64,000 nucleotides of DNA from Dentipellis sp. KUC8613 (Eukaryota > Basidiomycota > Agaricomycetes > Russulales > Hericiaceae), in the NCBI GenBank assembly GCA_002286715.1, contig NSJX01000001.1, positions 1,223,925-1,287,924 on the forward strand, read 5' to 3'. A program made the position numbers and the translations under genes. The notes under the pieces are model-generated. The model worked only from the letters and a program-made list of their open reading frames with translations, ran no database searches and was not told the DNA's origin. Below are positions 34,157 through 44,902 of this stretch, in pieces. Positions within the stretch are counted from its first letter, which is position 1. Each line of letters starts with the position of its first letter.

Positions 34157-34349
34157 TGTGGGGGATAGAGAAAGGCAACGAGGCTTGCCACTCGGCGTTC
34201 TTAAGAGGACAAGGGCTGCGGCACCTGCATAGTTCCCAAAAAGGAAACGAGTTGGAACGCGTCCAACTTGAACGCGTTTGAAACCCCGCCTCTCCTCTCC
34301 TCTCCCCCTCTTTCCTCTACTCCCGCGACACATCCTCCTGACCGCCCCC
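34157..34349. promoter_or_regulatory. Divergent promoter of the GFD2-like gene and CENP-A
   Basis: Only 193 bp separate the two ATGs. It contains two ACGCGT boxes (34257-34262 and 34272-34277) and a strong CT-rich leader (about 34285-34325) before the CENP-A start. Confidence 0.7.
34257..34277 (+). promoter_or_regulatory. Two MCB (MluI cell-cycle box) elements
   Basis: ACGCGT occurs at 34257-34262 and at 34272-34277, 73-93 bp before the CENP-A ATG. ACGCGT is the core bound by MBF/DSC1, which drives G1/S transcription in yeasts. Two copies 15 bp apart in a 193 bp promoter is unlikely by chance, but binding is inferred. Confidence 0.6.
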
Positions 34350-35088
34350 ATGCCCCGCACCGTACAGAAGCAAGCTAAGCGTAAGGCCCCCGCCGCGTCT
34401 CCCGACGTCGACTCGAGCCCACCCCCCAAACGCACCAAGCCGAACACTGCGCGCAAGTCCACAGGCGGCCGCCCACCCAAGGGCCGCCAGAGTGCCGCAC
34501 ATGACGAGGATGATAGGGAAGAGGGCCCGTCGCGTCGTACGTGTTGATTTTGGGCGGTCTGATTCCTGTCTCACATGTGGCGCGTAGGACGGTCCGGCGG
34601 CAGCGCAGCCCAGTCTGCACCTCAGAGTGCTCCTGCGCAACGGCGGCATCGATTCAGACCTGGGACGGTCGCGCTGCGCGAGATTCGGAAGTACCAGAAG
34701 AGCACGGATTTGCTGATCCGCAAGCTTCCGTTCGCGCGCGTAGTATGTCGCGTTCTTTTCAACTTGCGTGTTCGTGGCTGACGTGGACGCGCCAGGTGCG
34801 CGAAATCGCGCTGGACATGATGACGGACATGAACCAGTATGGCGACACGGGTCTGCGGTGGCAGAGTTCCGCGATTCTTGCGCTACAGGAGGCCACCGAG
34901 GCGTACCTGGTCCATCTATTTGAAGACGCGTCAGTAACCAACACATATTTCCTCCTCCCACGCTACGACTAACTCTTCGTGTTTTATCGCACAGAAATTT
35001 ATGTGCCATTCACGCGAAACGTGTAACCATAATGACTCGAGATATCGAGCTTGCACGCCGCATACGAGGGCGCTGGGGTGTAGCCTGA
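34350..35088 (+). CDS. Centromeric histone H3 variant CENP-A
   Basis: Four exons (34350-34536, 34588-34742, 34796-34929, 34995-35088) give 189 residues. The N-terminal tail (about 90 residues) is basic, Pro/Ala-rich and unlike canonical H3 except for a 'TARKSTGG' segment. The histone fold reads '[20 protein letters not shown]', '[18 protein letters not shown]', '[20 protein letters not shown]' and '[20 protein letters not shown]'. Loop 1 ('[13 protein letters not shown]') is longer than in H3 and has Trp in place of Phe; both are hallmarks of CENP-A. The C-terminus ends '[11 protein letters not shown]', not the RGERA of H3. The protein marks centromeric nucleosomes and nucleates the kinetochore. 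The promoter carries two MCB boxes, fitting G1/S expression. Confidence 0.94.
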
Positions 35089-35360
35089 ACTCTTCCGCCT
35101 GCTCCGCCGCCATTCTCTTCATCTCACCTATCCTTATCTTCTTTCTCTTGCTTTATTTTTCATTGTTATCCTGCGACACCCCATCCTCCACCCGCCGTAT
35201 ATACCTTCCATCTTGCACCTCCTCATGACCCCGCACACCACTGCAATATACACCCAGTGGTTCATGCCCAGGCTCCACGTCCATTGCTGTATACGCGTTA
35301 CATGTTACATATATCATGTGTAAGAACAACACGATGCGGCCCTTTTCGTTCGTCCTTTTT

Positions 35361-36734
35361 TCATTCGTAGAACACGGGCTGATAGGTCCGTGCGCCCGCC
35401 GCGATGGTTTTGCGTCGGAAAATAACAGCGTCCTTCCTGCGTAGCGTCGGCGTTGACGTCGACATGGTGGAAACTGAAGTCGTCCTCTTGCGCCGTGTCG
35501 TGCTCCGCTTGACGAAGCAGTCGTCGGGCGCATCGAACGTGGACTGTGGTGGTGGACAAGGCGACACCGTCGGCACAGGCGAGTCCGGTGCGCGGATGGC
35601 CTCGCTTGACGCGTTCGAGACGGTGAAGCTCGAGCCCCGGAATGACGGCGCTTCGTCTGAGTCCGCACCAGCAATAGCACTGTTCCCTTCTGAATCGATC
35701 TCAGGATTCGCAACATGTAGCCGATACGGCGGGGGCGGATCGAGCGCCGTCGCGACGTCGGCTTCGTCCACAGGGCTCTCGAGACCGGGCCCGCCGCGCG
35801 ACAGGCGCCGACGGGAGGGCGAGGACAGCTTCGTGAGGACGTTCGCGAGGGGCGGCAGCTTCACGCGGCTCGTCCACGATGGCCGGCGCACCGTCGACGA
35901 GCGGCGCATAGGCTTCTCGCATGTGCATGGTGCATCTCGAGCGGTCGCGGGCGATATAGGCGAGGCGAGGGTCCGTATTTGCGTTTGCGCTGGGTCTTCG
36001 CCTGTGGCGTCCGACGCTGGCAGGCCGACGCTGATATTCTGCGGAATCCACGCGCCCCACCAATCAGACCACGCAGCACCCAGACGGAACCGCGACGTAC
36101 CTGCACGAGCCGGTGCACCTCCGCGATGGTCACGCCCTGCTGCGCGAGCTCGCGCGCGATCGCCGCGTTCCCGCTCTCGAGTCGTCTCCCGAGCCCGCGC
36201 AGCTCCTCGTGGTCCCGCAGCCGCGCGTCCTCGAACTCGCGCTGCCACCGCCCGATGTCGGTTGTGTTTTCTAGCTGCGGGTAGAGAGGGTGGTCAGCGC
36301 GTGTGGAAGACGAGAAGGAGGGGCGAGGAGTTACGTTGAAGAGAGTGAGGAGGTCCGCGAGCGCGTCGGTGCATGCTTCGATCTGCAGCGCATTGGCGTC
36401 GGACTGCAGGAGCGACGTGAGGACGCCCTGCGTGCCGACCTCTGTGATAATTCGCGCGACCGACGCGAACGTCCTGGCACTCACCACCATCAGCTCACGC
36501 GAATCCCGTAGCAGAGACAGACAGCCCCACTCACGCCTCGAGCTCGCTAATCCGCGCCCGCACGGCCTCGTCGCCATGCGCGACAACGAGCCGCTGTATG
36601 CGGTCGACGACGTACTGGCAGCGGTCGACCAGTCTCGCGCAGCGCGCTCGGTTCGTTTTGACCTTGCTGTAGGCTTGGTAGACGAGCTGGACGGCGGCGA
36701 AGGCGGCGCCGAGCGCGATGCTGCAGGGTGCCAT
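35361..36734 (-). CDS. HeLo/MLKL-N-like helical-bundle protein with disordered tail
   Basis: Exons 36734-36535, 36479-36335, 36274-36101 and 36038-35361 give 398 residues. A hydrophobic N-terminus ('SIALGAAFAAVQLVYQAYSK') is followed by amphipathic helices: 'RCARLVDRCQYVVDRIQRLV', 'RTFASVARIITEVGTQGVLT', 'QIEACTDALADLLTLFN', 'EDARLRDHEELRGLGRRLES'. This order resembles the four-helix N-terminal domain of MLKL and fungal HeLo-like domains, which oligomerise and damage membranes in regulated cell death. No kinase, NACHT or lipase domain follows; the last 220 residues are Ser/Pro-rich and disordered, with a basic end. The assignment is by helix pattern only; a Cbl-like or other adaptor bundle is the alternative. 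The start at 36734 gives the hydrophobic first helix; an upstream exon cannot be excluded. Confidence 0.55.
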
Positions 36735-37363
36735 GGGGGAGACGGGCACGTACGTGCGGAATAGGTTGCCATTTGGGGAGGCGTTTGTCTGTTGTGAACG
36801 GGTGTGTCAGTTTGGTTGGATTGAAAAGGCGACGTGCCTGCTAACGTACCCTGTTTGCGCCTCGGCTGTTAGCCCGCACCTAAAATCATCGAGACTCACC
36901 TATTGCGAAACCGTCGGGCAGCCTTCCGCATACCTTGCAAGACAAACCACTGCATATAGTCATCAACCACGGTAGACAGACGTCTATAGATCGAAAACGC
37001 ACAAGGACGCGAAGGGGGGTGTAACGACGGACTGACATGGATGTAGGATTAAAAACTATCAAGCAAACAACAAGAAACACGAAGAGAAGCCGATCAAACA
37101 AGCCTTGTGCGAATCGAGTATGGTGGGGGTGAGATACATATGGTATGGTGTCCATGGTGATGCGCGCAACGAAATAGACAAAGGTCCCGAGATGCTACTA
37201 GTTCTGTACGTCCAAAATGTCTGAAAATAAAAGTATGCGGGGTGTGGGGTGGGGAGGAAGCGAACATATCCTACGATGCCAAGATTAGGGAGGAGCATAC
37301 TAGCGCTATGCAAAAAGGTGGAAAACAAAGCGAGTGCAAGTGCAACAAAGTGCGAGAGGAAGA
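36735..37363. other. Intergenic region
   Basis: Promoter side of the HeLo-like gene and 3' side of the next minus-strand gene. No domain-bearing frame, repeat or RNA gene recognised. Confidence 0.4.
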
Positions 37364-39695
37364 TCAAGAAAACGCGGTCTGACGGCGATTTGATGATGGC
37401 CTGTTTCCCATATAGGGAGAAGACATAGCGGGAGCGCCCCACGAGTTTGTGTGCGAGGCAGAACGAGGGTGTGAAGAGGTACGCTCACTGGGTCGAGGCG
37501 AACCGGAGCCCCCTTGCATCTGCCTGCGGAAATCATCACTGCTGGAATGACGGTGGTGACTGCGTGCGGGACTGCTGCCCTGTTTGTGGACACGTTCGGA
37601 GCTAGAGCTACTCGGGAGGCGCGCTGAAGCTTGGCGTGGGGATGAACTAGGTGAGCGCGAGCGAGGACCATATTGCTGCATCATAAAAGGAGGCGCGGGA
37701 GGGAGGAGGGGCATGTCCATCGCGAACTGAGGCATCATCGGCATCATCTGGACTGTCGGGAAGACGGGGACTGGCGGGATTGGTGGCACTGGCATGGGCC
37801 CAGATGGCCATCCGTAGGGATACATGGACATGCGTTCAGAGCCCGTGAATGAAGCCATCGAGCCTCGTCTGCTACTCCGAGCATCGCGTTGGCGAACGTC
37901 CTCCGCTGACGAGATAGGTGTCGAGTAGGTCGATGCAGGCCGAGATGGGAAGTGTGGGCTCCCGTTGACCGATGACCGAGTTGGGCTATGCGCCCTGGAA
38001 CTTGATGCCGACGCGTTGCGAGTCCTTGACGTGTCGGCAGCCTCGGATGGCCTGCGCGTGTCGTAGGCAGGCCTGGCGTACGAGTCCCTGCGCTCCCTAC
38101 CTCTGCGTTCGGCGACAGGAGTGGCAAGTGCATGCGACAACCCCTCTCGCCTTGCGCGGGCCGCTAGGACTTCCTCAGCATACATCTTGCGTTTTCGCTC
38201 CTCCTCGATTGCTCGCCTCTCCTTCTCCCACTTCTCCCTCTCGAGCTGCCATTGCCTTCGCTCGGCTTCGTGCTTCAGACGTTCTTCTTCGTGCCGCCGC
38301 CGCTCGCGCTCTTCCTGGAGGAACTTGGCCTTCTCCTCGCGCCTTTTCTTGATGCGGGTGACATACTCGAGTGGGATTTGGTCTTGCTTGTCGCCTTCGG
38401 CAAAGCGCACGCCGCGCTTGGGAGTTGAAGGGCTCTCCGGAATGGAGACAGGCCTGATGGTGCGAGAAGACGATACCGACGGGACAGGCAGCTCAAACGC
38501 AGCGTCATTGCGTAGCGGGGAGGGCAATGCTTTGAAGGGAAGCTGCTTTGCGGTCGCTGGTGGCGGAGCTTTAGATAGGATAATCAGCATTGTAAACGTC
38601 AACGAGAGTTATAAAGAAGGGCGGACCTGATAATTGCGACGAACTACTAGACGCCGACGACGGGGGATCCCACATGCCTATGTGCGGACTCTGGACCTCG
38701 TCGAAGGTGACGCCTGCAAGCAACTCCAACCCTTCGGATATCTCAAGGGCCCAGACACCGAACCCAGAGCCCTTGACGGCGGCGGCGACGACTGAACCAC
38801 TCTGTACGTCAGGCACCCACATGGCCATCCGCTCCTCAAAGTAGGGCCTGTTCACCCAGCGCTTCAAACCGCGGCTGTGCGGCTCGACGTACTTTAGGTC
38901 GAAACGTGCTGACTCGTCAGGCTGAGGCAATGTGCGGCGCTTGGCCGCCGAAGCGGGACGAGAGCCGAAGGCGGACAAGGTACGCTGTTCAGAGGGGAGA
39001 AGTTCGTGTCGCCGTTGGAGTCGACGAAGCAGACGCTTCTTGTGCATCGTGGATTCGAGCGTGTCCCGGAAGGCCAATGAGCGGACAGAGTTGCACGAGC
39101 GTGGGAACAGGGGGTAACGGGGAAGATGGAGGAGGGGAGGGGGTGAGAGACCGGGCTCGATGTTGTTCGTCGTGAGGGTGGTGACGAATTCGATGGGCGA
39201 GAGCCTGTGATCGATGTGTTTGGACGCGGGGTGTGTCTCAGACTCGGAGGAGAGGGAGACTGAGGTGTCATCCTCCGAGTCGGCATCCTTGCTCCGTGGT
39301 CGAGGGGGTAATGGTTTGGGGGTGGGGGTATTGGAAGAATGAGGGGAAATGCTGGGTGCTGTATGTGATTTTTTCATGCCGATGAAGGGGACCCAGGACT
39401 TGTGGGGGGTATGGAGCAAGGGAGGGGCCATGGGGCTTGCTCGGTCGTCGTCTGGCGTACGCAAGGACGCGGAACCGCTGGAAGAGGATGAAGAGGAATG
39501 ACCTTGATCGAGAATAGGCATCGGTGGTTCGTTGGCGACATTGAGGCGAGAGACGGTACCAAATAGCCGGGGGATCTTCTTGGGGTGGCGGGGAGTGGTC
39601 TGTGGATGTGCGGCTGGCTTGGAGTCCCCCGCCGTAGAGGCCGCGTCGGACTTGTCAGAACGACGGGAGGAGAAGATAGATGCGATTCGGCGCAT
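37364..39695 (-). CDS. Large disordered protein with charged coiled coil, function unknown
   Basis: Two exons joined by an intron near 38573-38629 (donor GTCCGC after CTATCAG..., acceptor AAAG). The N-terminus is Ser/Pro-rich ('MRRIASIFSSRRSDKSDAAS'). The best-ordered part (about residues 170-365) reads 'HRLSPIEFVTTLTTNNIEPG', 'LAFRDTLESTMHKKRLLRRL', 'YFEERMAMWVPDVQSG' and 'GFGVWALEISEGLELLAGV'. The second half has a long Arg/Glu/Lys coiled coil, from about 'RIKKRREEKAKFLQEERERR' to 'KWEKERRAIEEERKRKMYAE', then a Ser/Pro/Met-rich tail ending 'NRRQTAFS'. I do not recognise a named family; similar proteins occur in Agaricomycetes as uncharacterised. A cytoskeletal or scaffold role would be a guess. 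Confidence 0.75.
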
Positions 39696-40189
39696 GGTTG
39701 AAGTAGAGGATGAGGAAGGAGGAAAGAGAGAAAGAGGAGGCGGGAGGAATGAGGCTGGCCGCGATTGGGGCTGGACAGAATCAGAATGGAGACATTGGCC
39801 TGAAGAGGAAGTAGAAGGCGGGGGAGCGGGATGGAAAAGACTTAGGAGAAGGAAAGGAAAGGAGCGACTCGGGTGAGGGATGGCTGCACGTCCGCAGAGC
39901 CCTCGGCATCATGGCCTTGTCAGCGCCCACACGCACGCCACCCTCCCCTCTCCCTTCCGGCAATCTTCTCCATATCAGGCCCGCCTCCTCCAACTTATAA
40001 TTACTGCACCGGCCATCGCTGCGCTCCTCCGTCCCACCGTCCGTCGGCCGCGCGCCTTTTCTCCTCTCGCGCCCGCCGTTGTTTCTCCATCTGTCAGACG
40101 AGATGACCCAGAAGCCTCTCCCGGGCCAGTAAAGGGAACCACTCATCAACGTTCAACAACTCTCTACGCCTATTTTTAGTTAGAATTGC
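39696..40189. other. Promoter region of the coiled-coil protein gene
   Basis: Upstream of the ATG at 39695 the minus strand is very CT-rich (39710-39870), typical of a fungal leader. No gene recognised up to the RRN7 relic. Confidence 0.45.
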
Positions 40190-41545
40190 CAGTCGTACCG
40201 TGCTCCGCAACCCCATGGCCCAGGAAGGTCTTCTCGCAAGACCACAAATACTCATTCCTCATTGAGTCGCTCCGGTCTTGTTCACACCATCAGCTTCGCA
40301 ACAAGTCCAACGATCCATGTGGCCCACATGTTCAACTTTGCCGAAAAGATCTCGTCCTGCCTCTCTTCGTTTGATCTTGCATGCTGGGCAGCGCAGGGCA
40401 GCGCGCAAGCTGGATCAGCCGTGCCTTTCGGCGTGCTGTATGCAATGACAAGCGCGTCAACGATCCATTTTATCAGATTGACATGGGATTCGCGCTGTGG
40501 GCGACCATCAAGTAAACACCATTTTTAACACTGCAGCAATTGTTGCCGCCAGGGCCACTTCTGGCGGCACATTGTCGCAGATATGTCGAGATGGGTATTC
40601 CTTATTTATCTTCATATACCCTGGACCTGCAGGGTGAGGGGAAATGGCCGCACGATATTCGACGGTTTTTGCCAGACTATACACAGCACAGTTGCGGCCA
40701 GTGTCAGTGCCCGCGTAGCTTCCATGCATAAACAACGCACGTGTGCCACCAAACTCACGCACGACTCGCCGTAACATGGGCGCCATGTTTCGTTCTGGCA
40801 TCGAAACACCACACCTGCCGTTCACGCGTTTCGCTAGCCGCCGTCAGCGCCTGCAAGAGCAAGGGTGCGTGCTGTCTCCAGTAAATAACATCGCGTCAGT
40901 CTGATCGCATGGAACACAGTACGTCTTCATACAGTAGGCCAAAGCGCCGTGACTGTCTGCTTCGTAAGACGACGGGCCAGAAAGATAGGGTGAAGGTAAG
41001 GCAGCGCGTAGGCCTCGATCAGCCTGCGCACGGGCAGAATCTTCCGTCAAACACGGCTCCCCTCGTCCAGGACTTATGCGCACGCCGCCGCAGCGCAGTA
41101 GCGTGAAACACGCATCTTATCGTATCTATGTCAAGTCCATCGCGGGTAGGTTTCCGTATCGTCCACAGCGCGAGGATGAGGACCATCCGGCGTCGCTGTT
41201 CGTCGGGCCGACCGCGTGCCTGTCTTGCGCTCCCGCGGCGCGTCTTTCGGCTTCGTCGGCATTGTCGTCAAATTCCTCGTCAGACGGCCTAGACTCGAGC
41301 AACTCGCATAGCAACTGGCTCGTTCGTACATCTGCTTCCGGATCGCTGTCCGCGAATCACCTGAAGAGGATGAGCTGGATTGCTGCTCTTCGAAGACCCG
41401 ACTTGGGCTTGGGACCTCGGGGTCGGGCTCGCGATCTGAAGGCGGCTGGCGTGTTCGACAGCCCCAGGATCGCGTGAGGAGATGGAGATCGAGGGTCCTC
41501 AAACTTTCTAGCTGCATTTCGCGGGACCAAGAGTTCGTGGACCAA
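40190..41545 (-). pseudogene. Inactivated partial copy of RRN7
   Basis: The minus strand repeats the order of RRN7 segments found 2.5 kb away: near 41500 'EDPRSPSP', an acidic-linker-like block, an intron-like stretch, 'RLIEAYALPYLHPI' near 40990, then 'ICDNVPPEVALAATIAAVLK' near 40545 and 'YSTPKGTADPACALP' near 40430. Reading frames are broken by stops and frameshifts, the region matching the RRN7 intron after 'VRTLGGT' is retained, and both the zinc ribbon and C-terminal exon are absent. It therefore arose by DNA duplication, not reverse transcription. Boundaries (about 40190 and 41545) are set by where similarity to RRN7 stops. Confidence 0.8.
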
Positions 41546-42215
41546 GTATGGCCGATCGATATCATGCGCCAAATCATGTTCTCTACCTTCCTTCTTGACA
41601 ATATATGGGTAAGCTAGATGGCCTGCGAGAAAATACAAGTACTCACAGCTGGTAACACCGATCTGTTGTTTTATTTTTTAGTTTCACCTCAATGCATGCA
41701 CCGGTCTCTTCTGTTTACGCAAATTTCACAGCCAAGCCCTACACGGTTCTTGTGAAATGCCTTGTGTGAGCCTCCGCATTTCGCGCAATGCTTATACCTC
41801 TCCGAACAACTATCTCGCAGTTGATGGTTGAGGCGACTCGGGAACAGTAGTCGAAGAAGGAGCTCGATGCGCTGCTCGAGCCAAAAATACGGCGTCAGTA
41901 GACGTCGGTCGAGCCAAAGGCCCTGGTGCTACCGCTCGGCAAACCGACGATGCGTCTCTGACCGCCAGCGATGATCGAACCAGGCTCGCCAGGGTCCGAG
42001 AACGGCTCTCGTTGCCGTAAGAATAGACATGCTGTGCTCGGGGCGAGTGCGGCTTGCGGTAGTGAGTGTAAGTGGCCGTTTGTGTACCTACTTCTTGTCA
42101 TAAGATTCAGATGTCAAGGTTCCGAACCGCGCTGTCGACACGAAATTCGTTCATGCATCCTCCTCGTGACCTGCTGGCATCGTTGGGCTGAAGTGTACCG
42201 ACGTTTTATTACCTC
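41546..42215. other. Spacer between the RRN7 relic and RRN7
   Basis: No complete gene. A short stretch at 41890-42020 is open on the minus strand and looks protein-like ('GSIIAGGQRRIVGLPSGSTR'), perhaps a relic of another gene; no family recognised. Confidence 0.3.
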
Positions 42216-44628
42216 TCATTCGTGTATGCCAGCGAGCCGCTCTCCCCGCCGCACCCCGTCCCACCACCGCGTCAGCCGCCGCTCATACTTCTCCACCACC
42301 CCGCCCATATACTCATCTCCCACGCCCGTCACGCGTGCCGCCCGCCCCACCACCATCTCGTACTCCTCACTCACCGTCCCTAGCACGTCTCTCGAATTAT
42401 AGATCGTGTATACGGCCCCAGGTTCCTCGTTCGTCGCGTCGTCTGTTAGCGGTGCAGCCTGTAGCGCATTTGTTACTCTCGCTTCCGCCGTTGCTCCTCC
42501 ATCTGCCAGACGGTGGGGTTCAGATCCCCACTGTTGGGTTCCCAAAGGGAAGTACTCGTCGACAACCCTTGAGTCTGTGCGCCACATTGAGCTCCCCCGT
42601 CGTATGAAAAAAAAAATCACCCATACCGGTCTCCGAAATCCCGTGGCCGAGTAAGGCCTTCTCGCAAAATCGCAGATACTCGTCTATCATGGGGTCGCTC
42701 AGACTTGCCGTGGCCCTAATTCTGTTGTCAACTTCGCGTCGAGTGCAACGATCTAGGTGACCTACATATTCGACTTTGCCGAAAATATCTCCTCCTTGCC
42801 TCTTTTCCTTTCTTCTTCCAATTCTTGCACGGCCTTCAAGTATTCCTGCATACTAGGCAGCGCGCATGCTGGATCAGCCGCGTCTTTCGGCGCGCTGTAT
42901 GCAACCACGGAATGGTCAGCCATCCATTTCTCCAAATTGACATAGCATGCGCACCGTGGACGACCATCAAGCCCGTATACCATTTTCAGTACAACGATAA
43001 TTGTTGCCGCCAGAGCCACTTCAGGCGGCACGTTGTCGTAGATATGTCGTGACGGATCTCTCTTGTTTATCTTCACCAGCCCGGGCGCTAGGCTATGGTG
43101 CAGCGTGAGGGGCAACGACAGCACATACCCGACCGTCTTTGCTAAACTGTAAAGCACCGCTATAACCGGGTCACGGTGTCAGCCTTGGTTTGTTATGCTT
43201 GAGTTTTATGAACCCACGTGTTCCACCTAGAGTCCGCACGACTCGCCATAATATGGGCGCTGCGTTCAGCTCTGGTGTCACAATACCATACTTGCTGTTC
43301 ATTTGCCTCGCTAGCCGCGCCGCGAGCACCTGCAACAGCACAGGAGAGGGTGCGTGCTGCCTCAAAAAATTAAGATCATGCCGGGAGTGCATGTGAACCA
43401 CCACGTACAGGAGGTGAGAGCGCCGTGACCGTCTGCTTCGTCAGATGGCGGGCCATATCCGGCGGTAAGAAACGGATAGGATCCAGGTAGGGGAGGTCGT
43501 ACGCCTCGATCAGCCTGCGTGCGCGGGCAAAGCCCCATCAAACACGGCCCCCTAGCTCCTGCATACCGCCGCAGCATCATAAAGCACGCACCGGATCAAG
43601 TCCAAATACATCACGGGTATCCGCATCGTCCACAGCGCAAGGACGAGCACAGCGAGGTTGCTCGCCGGGCCGTCGTGCCTCCCCTCTGCGCCCCGGGCCT
43701 TGCGCTCCCGCGGCGTGCCTGCGGGTCTCGGGCCCGGCTCGGCGGCGTCCTCGTCCCCCTCCGAGCTCGACTCGGACAGCTCGCGCAGCAGCTCCTCCAT
43801 TTCTGGATCTGCTTCCGGCTCGCCGTCCGAGTCGTCTGACGAGGACGACGAGCTGCTGCTTTTCGAAGACCCGGCTTGAGCTTGGACTTGGGCTTCGGGC
43901 TCGGGCTCGCGGTCTGAGGGCGGCCCTTCGTCGTCGCTGGCGTGCTCGGCGATGGGCTCCAACGCTTTTTCAGGAGATGGAGACCGAGGGTCCTTTGACT
44001 CTTTGGCTGCATTTTGGGATAAACCAGACCCCTCGATCTCGAGTTCGTGGAGTAAGGGCTCTGCGGGCGGTGGTGTGGGGAGGAGGCTGAGATGCAGTGC
44101 CCAGATGTCTCTGCAAGTGATCTACCAGGGGGTTGGCTTCCTCTGGGGACGCGAGCAGGACGCGCGGCCTGCGACGCACCTCGAATTCGGGAGGTAGATC
44201 CCATACTTTCGTGAGCGCGACGATTTGCTTGCGAAGCAGTAATTGGAGGCACTGGAAATAGTGGAATTGCGCGCGGGCGCCGTGATACACTGTGTATAGC
44301 GCAGATGCATGAGCGTAACCAAATTAGAGGGGAAAAGTATCGACGCACGCAGGGGATCCGCCTGGCTCTGCCGCTCGCGCTTCTTCCTACTCGACTTGAG
44401 TTTGCGCTTACGCATCGTATGCGGGCCGAGTTCATGTGTCTCGTTCGTCTCATTTCTGTAATTCTGCACCCGTCACCTTCGCAGTCAGCCTTGCGTTGCC
44501 TTGTGTTGTAGACGCTCTGCCGTGCACACCTGGAGGACGTGCCCCTCGCTGCAGGTAACGAGGCCGCTCGCGGGTTCCTTGTGCCATTGCTTCGAGCCGC
44601 ACACGGGACATCGTCTTCGTGGTGCCAT
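42216..44628 (-). CDS. RRN7: RNA polymerase I initiation factor Rrn7 (TAF1B family)
   Basis: Starts at 44628 (an upstream in-frame ATG exists at 44685) with a zinc ribbon 'MAPRRRCPVCGSKQWH' ... 'TCSEGHVLQ'. Joined exons give 'YRNETNETHELGPHTMRKRK', 'YFQCLQLLLRKQIVALTKVW', 'PPEFEITCRDIWALHLSLLP', a Ser/Glu/Asp-rich linker, 'EAYDLPYLDPIRFLPPDMAR', 'LTKQTVTALSPPVLAARLAR', 'NAAPILWRVVRTLGGT', and 'NVPPEVALAATIIVVLKMVY' (cyclin-like, TFIIB-like repeats). Further exons encode 'MIDEYLRFCEKALLGHGISE' and a Gly/Glu-rich end. In yeast Rrn7 is the TFIIB-like subunit of the core factor that recruits Pol I to rDNA promoters. About ten short introns have canonical signals. It shares a 274 bp divergent promoter with the ERJ5-like gene, and a broken copy lies just downstream. 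Confidence 0.88.
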
Positions 44629-44902
44629 ATGACGGGTGTCTCGAGGCAAAAACAGATCAAGTTGACCGTCGTCGAGCTCGTGCACGGCGACCTGGTCCTG
44701 ACAGTAAGAGGAACGAATATATTGGCTCGCGTCGCGCGCGTCAGAGTTTCAGACTCAGCACGGCGCTTCTCCGAGCAGTCTGATCGCTTCGCGTGGTGCA
44801 CGACGCTCGAAAACCGTTCGCTGTCACTTCTGCTTCTCTCTTTTCTCTCTGGTCTTTTCTCCTCCGTAGCGTCTGCAATCCAGGCGCATCCGAGCATCGA
44901 GG

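Noticed and set aside
35404..36339. 311-codon plus-strand open frame
   Set aside because: Antisense shadow of the GC-rich last exon of the HeLo-like gene; no domain of its own.
41890..42100. Protein-like minus-strand stretch upstream of the RRN7 relic
   Set aside because: Too short and without a recognised family; mentioned in the spacer entry only.
42510..42545. tRNA-like GGGTTCAGATCCCC stretch
   Set aside because: Lies inside the last RRN7 exon in frame, and no cloverleaf partner arms are present.
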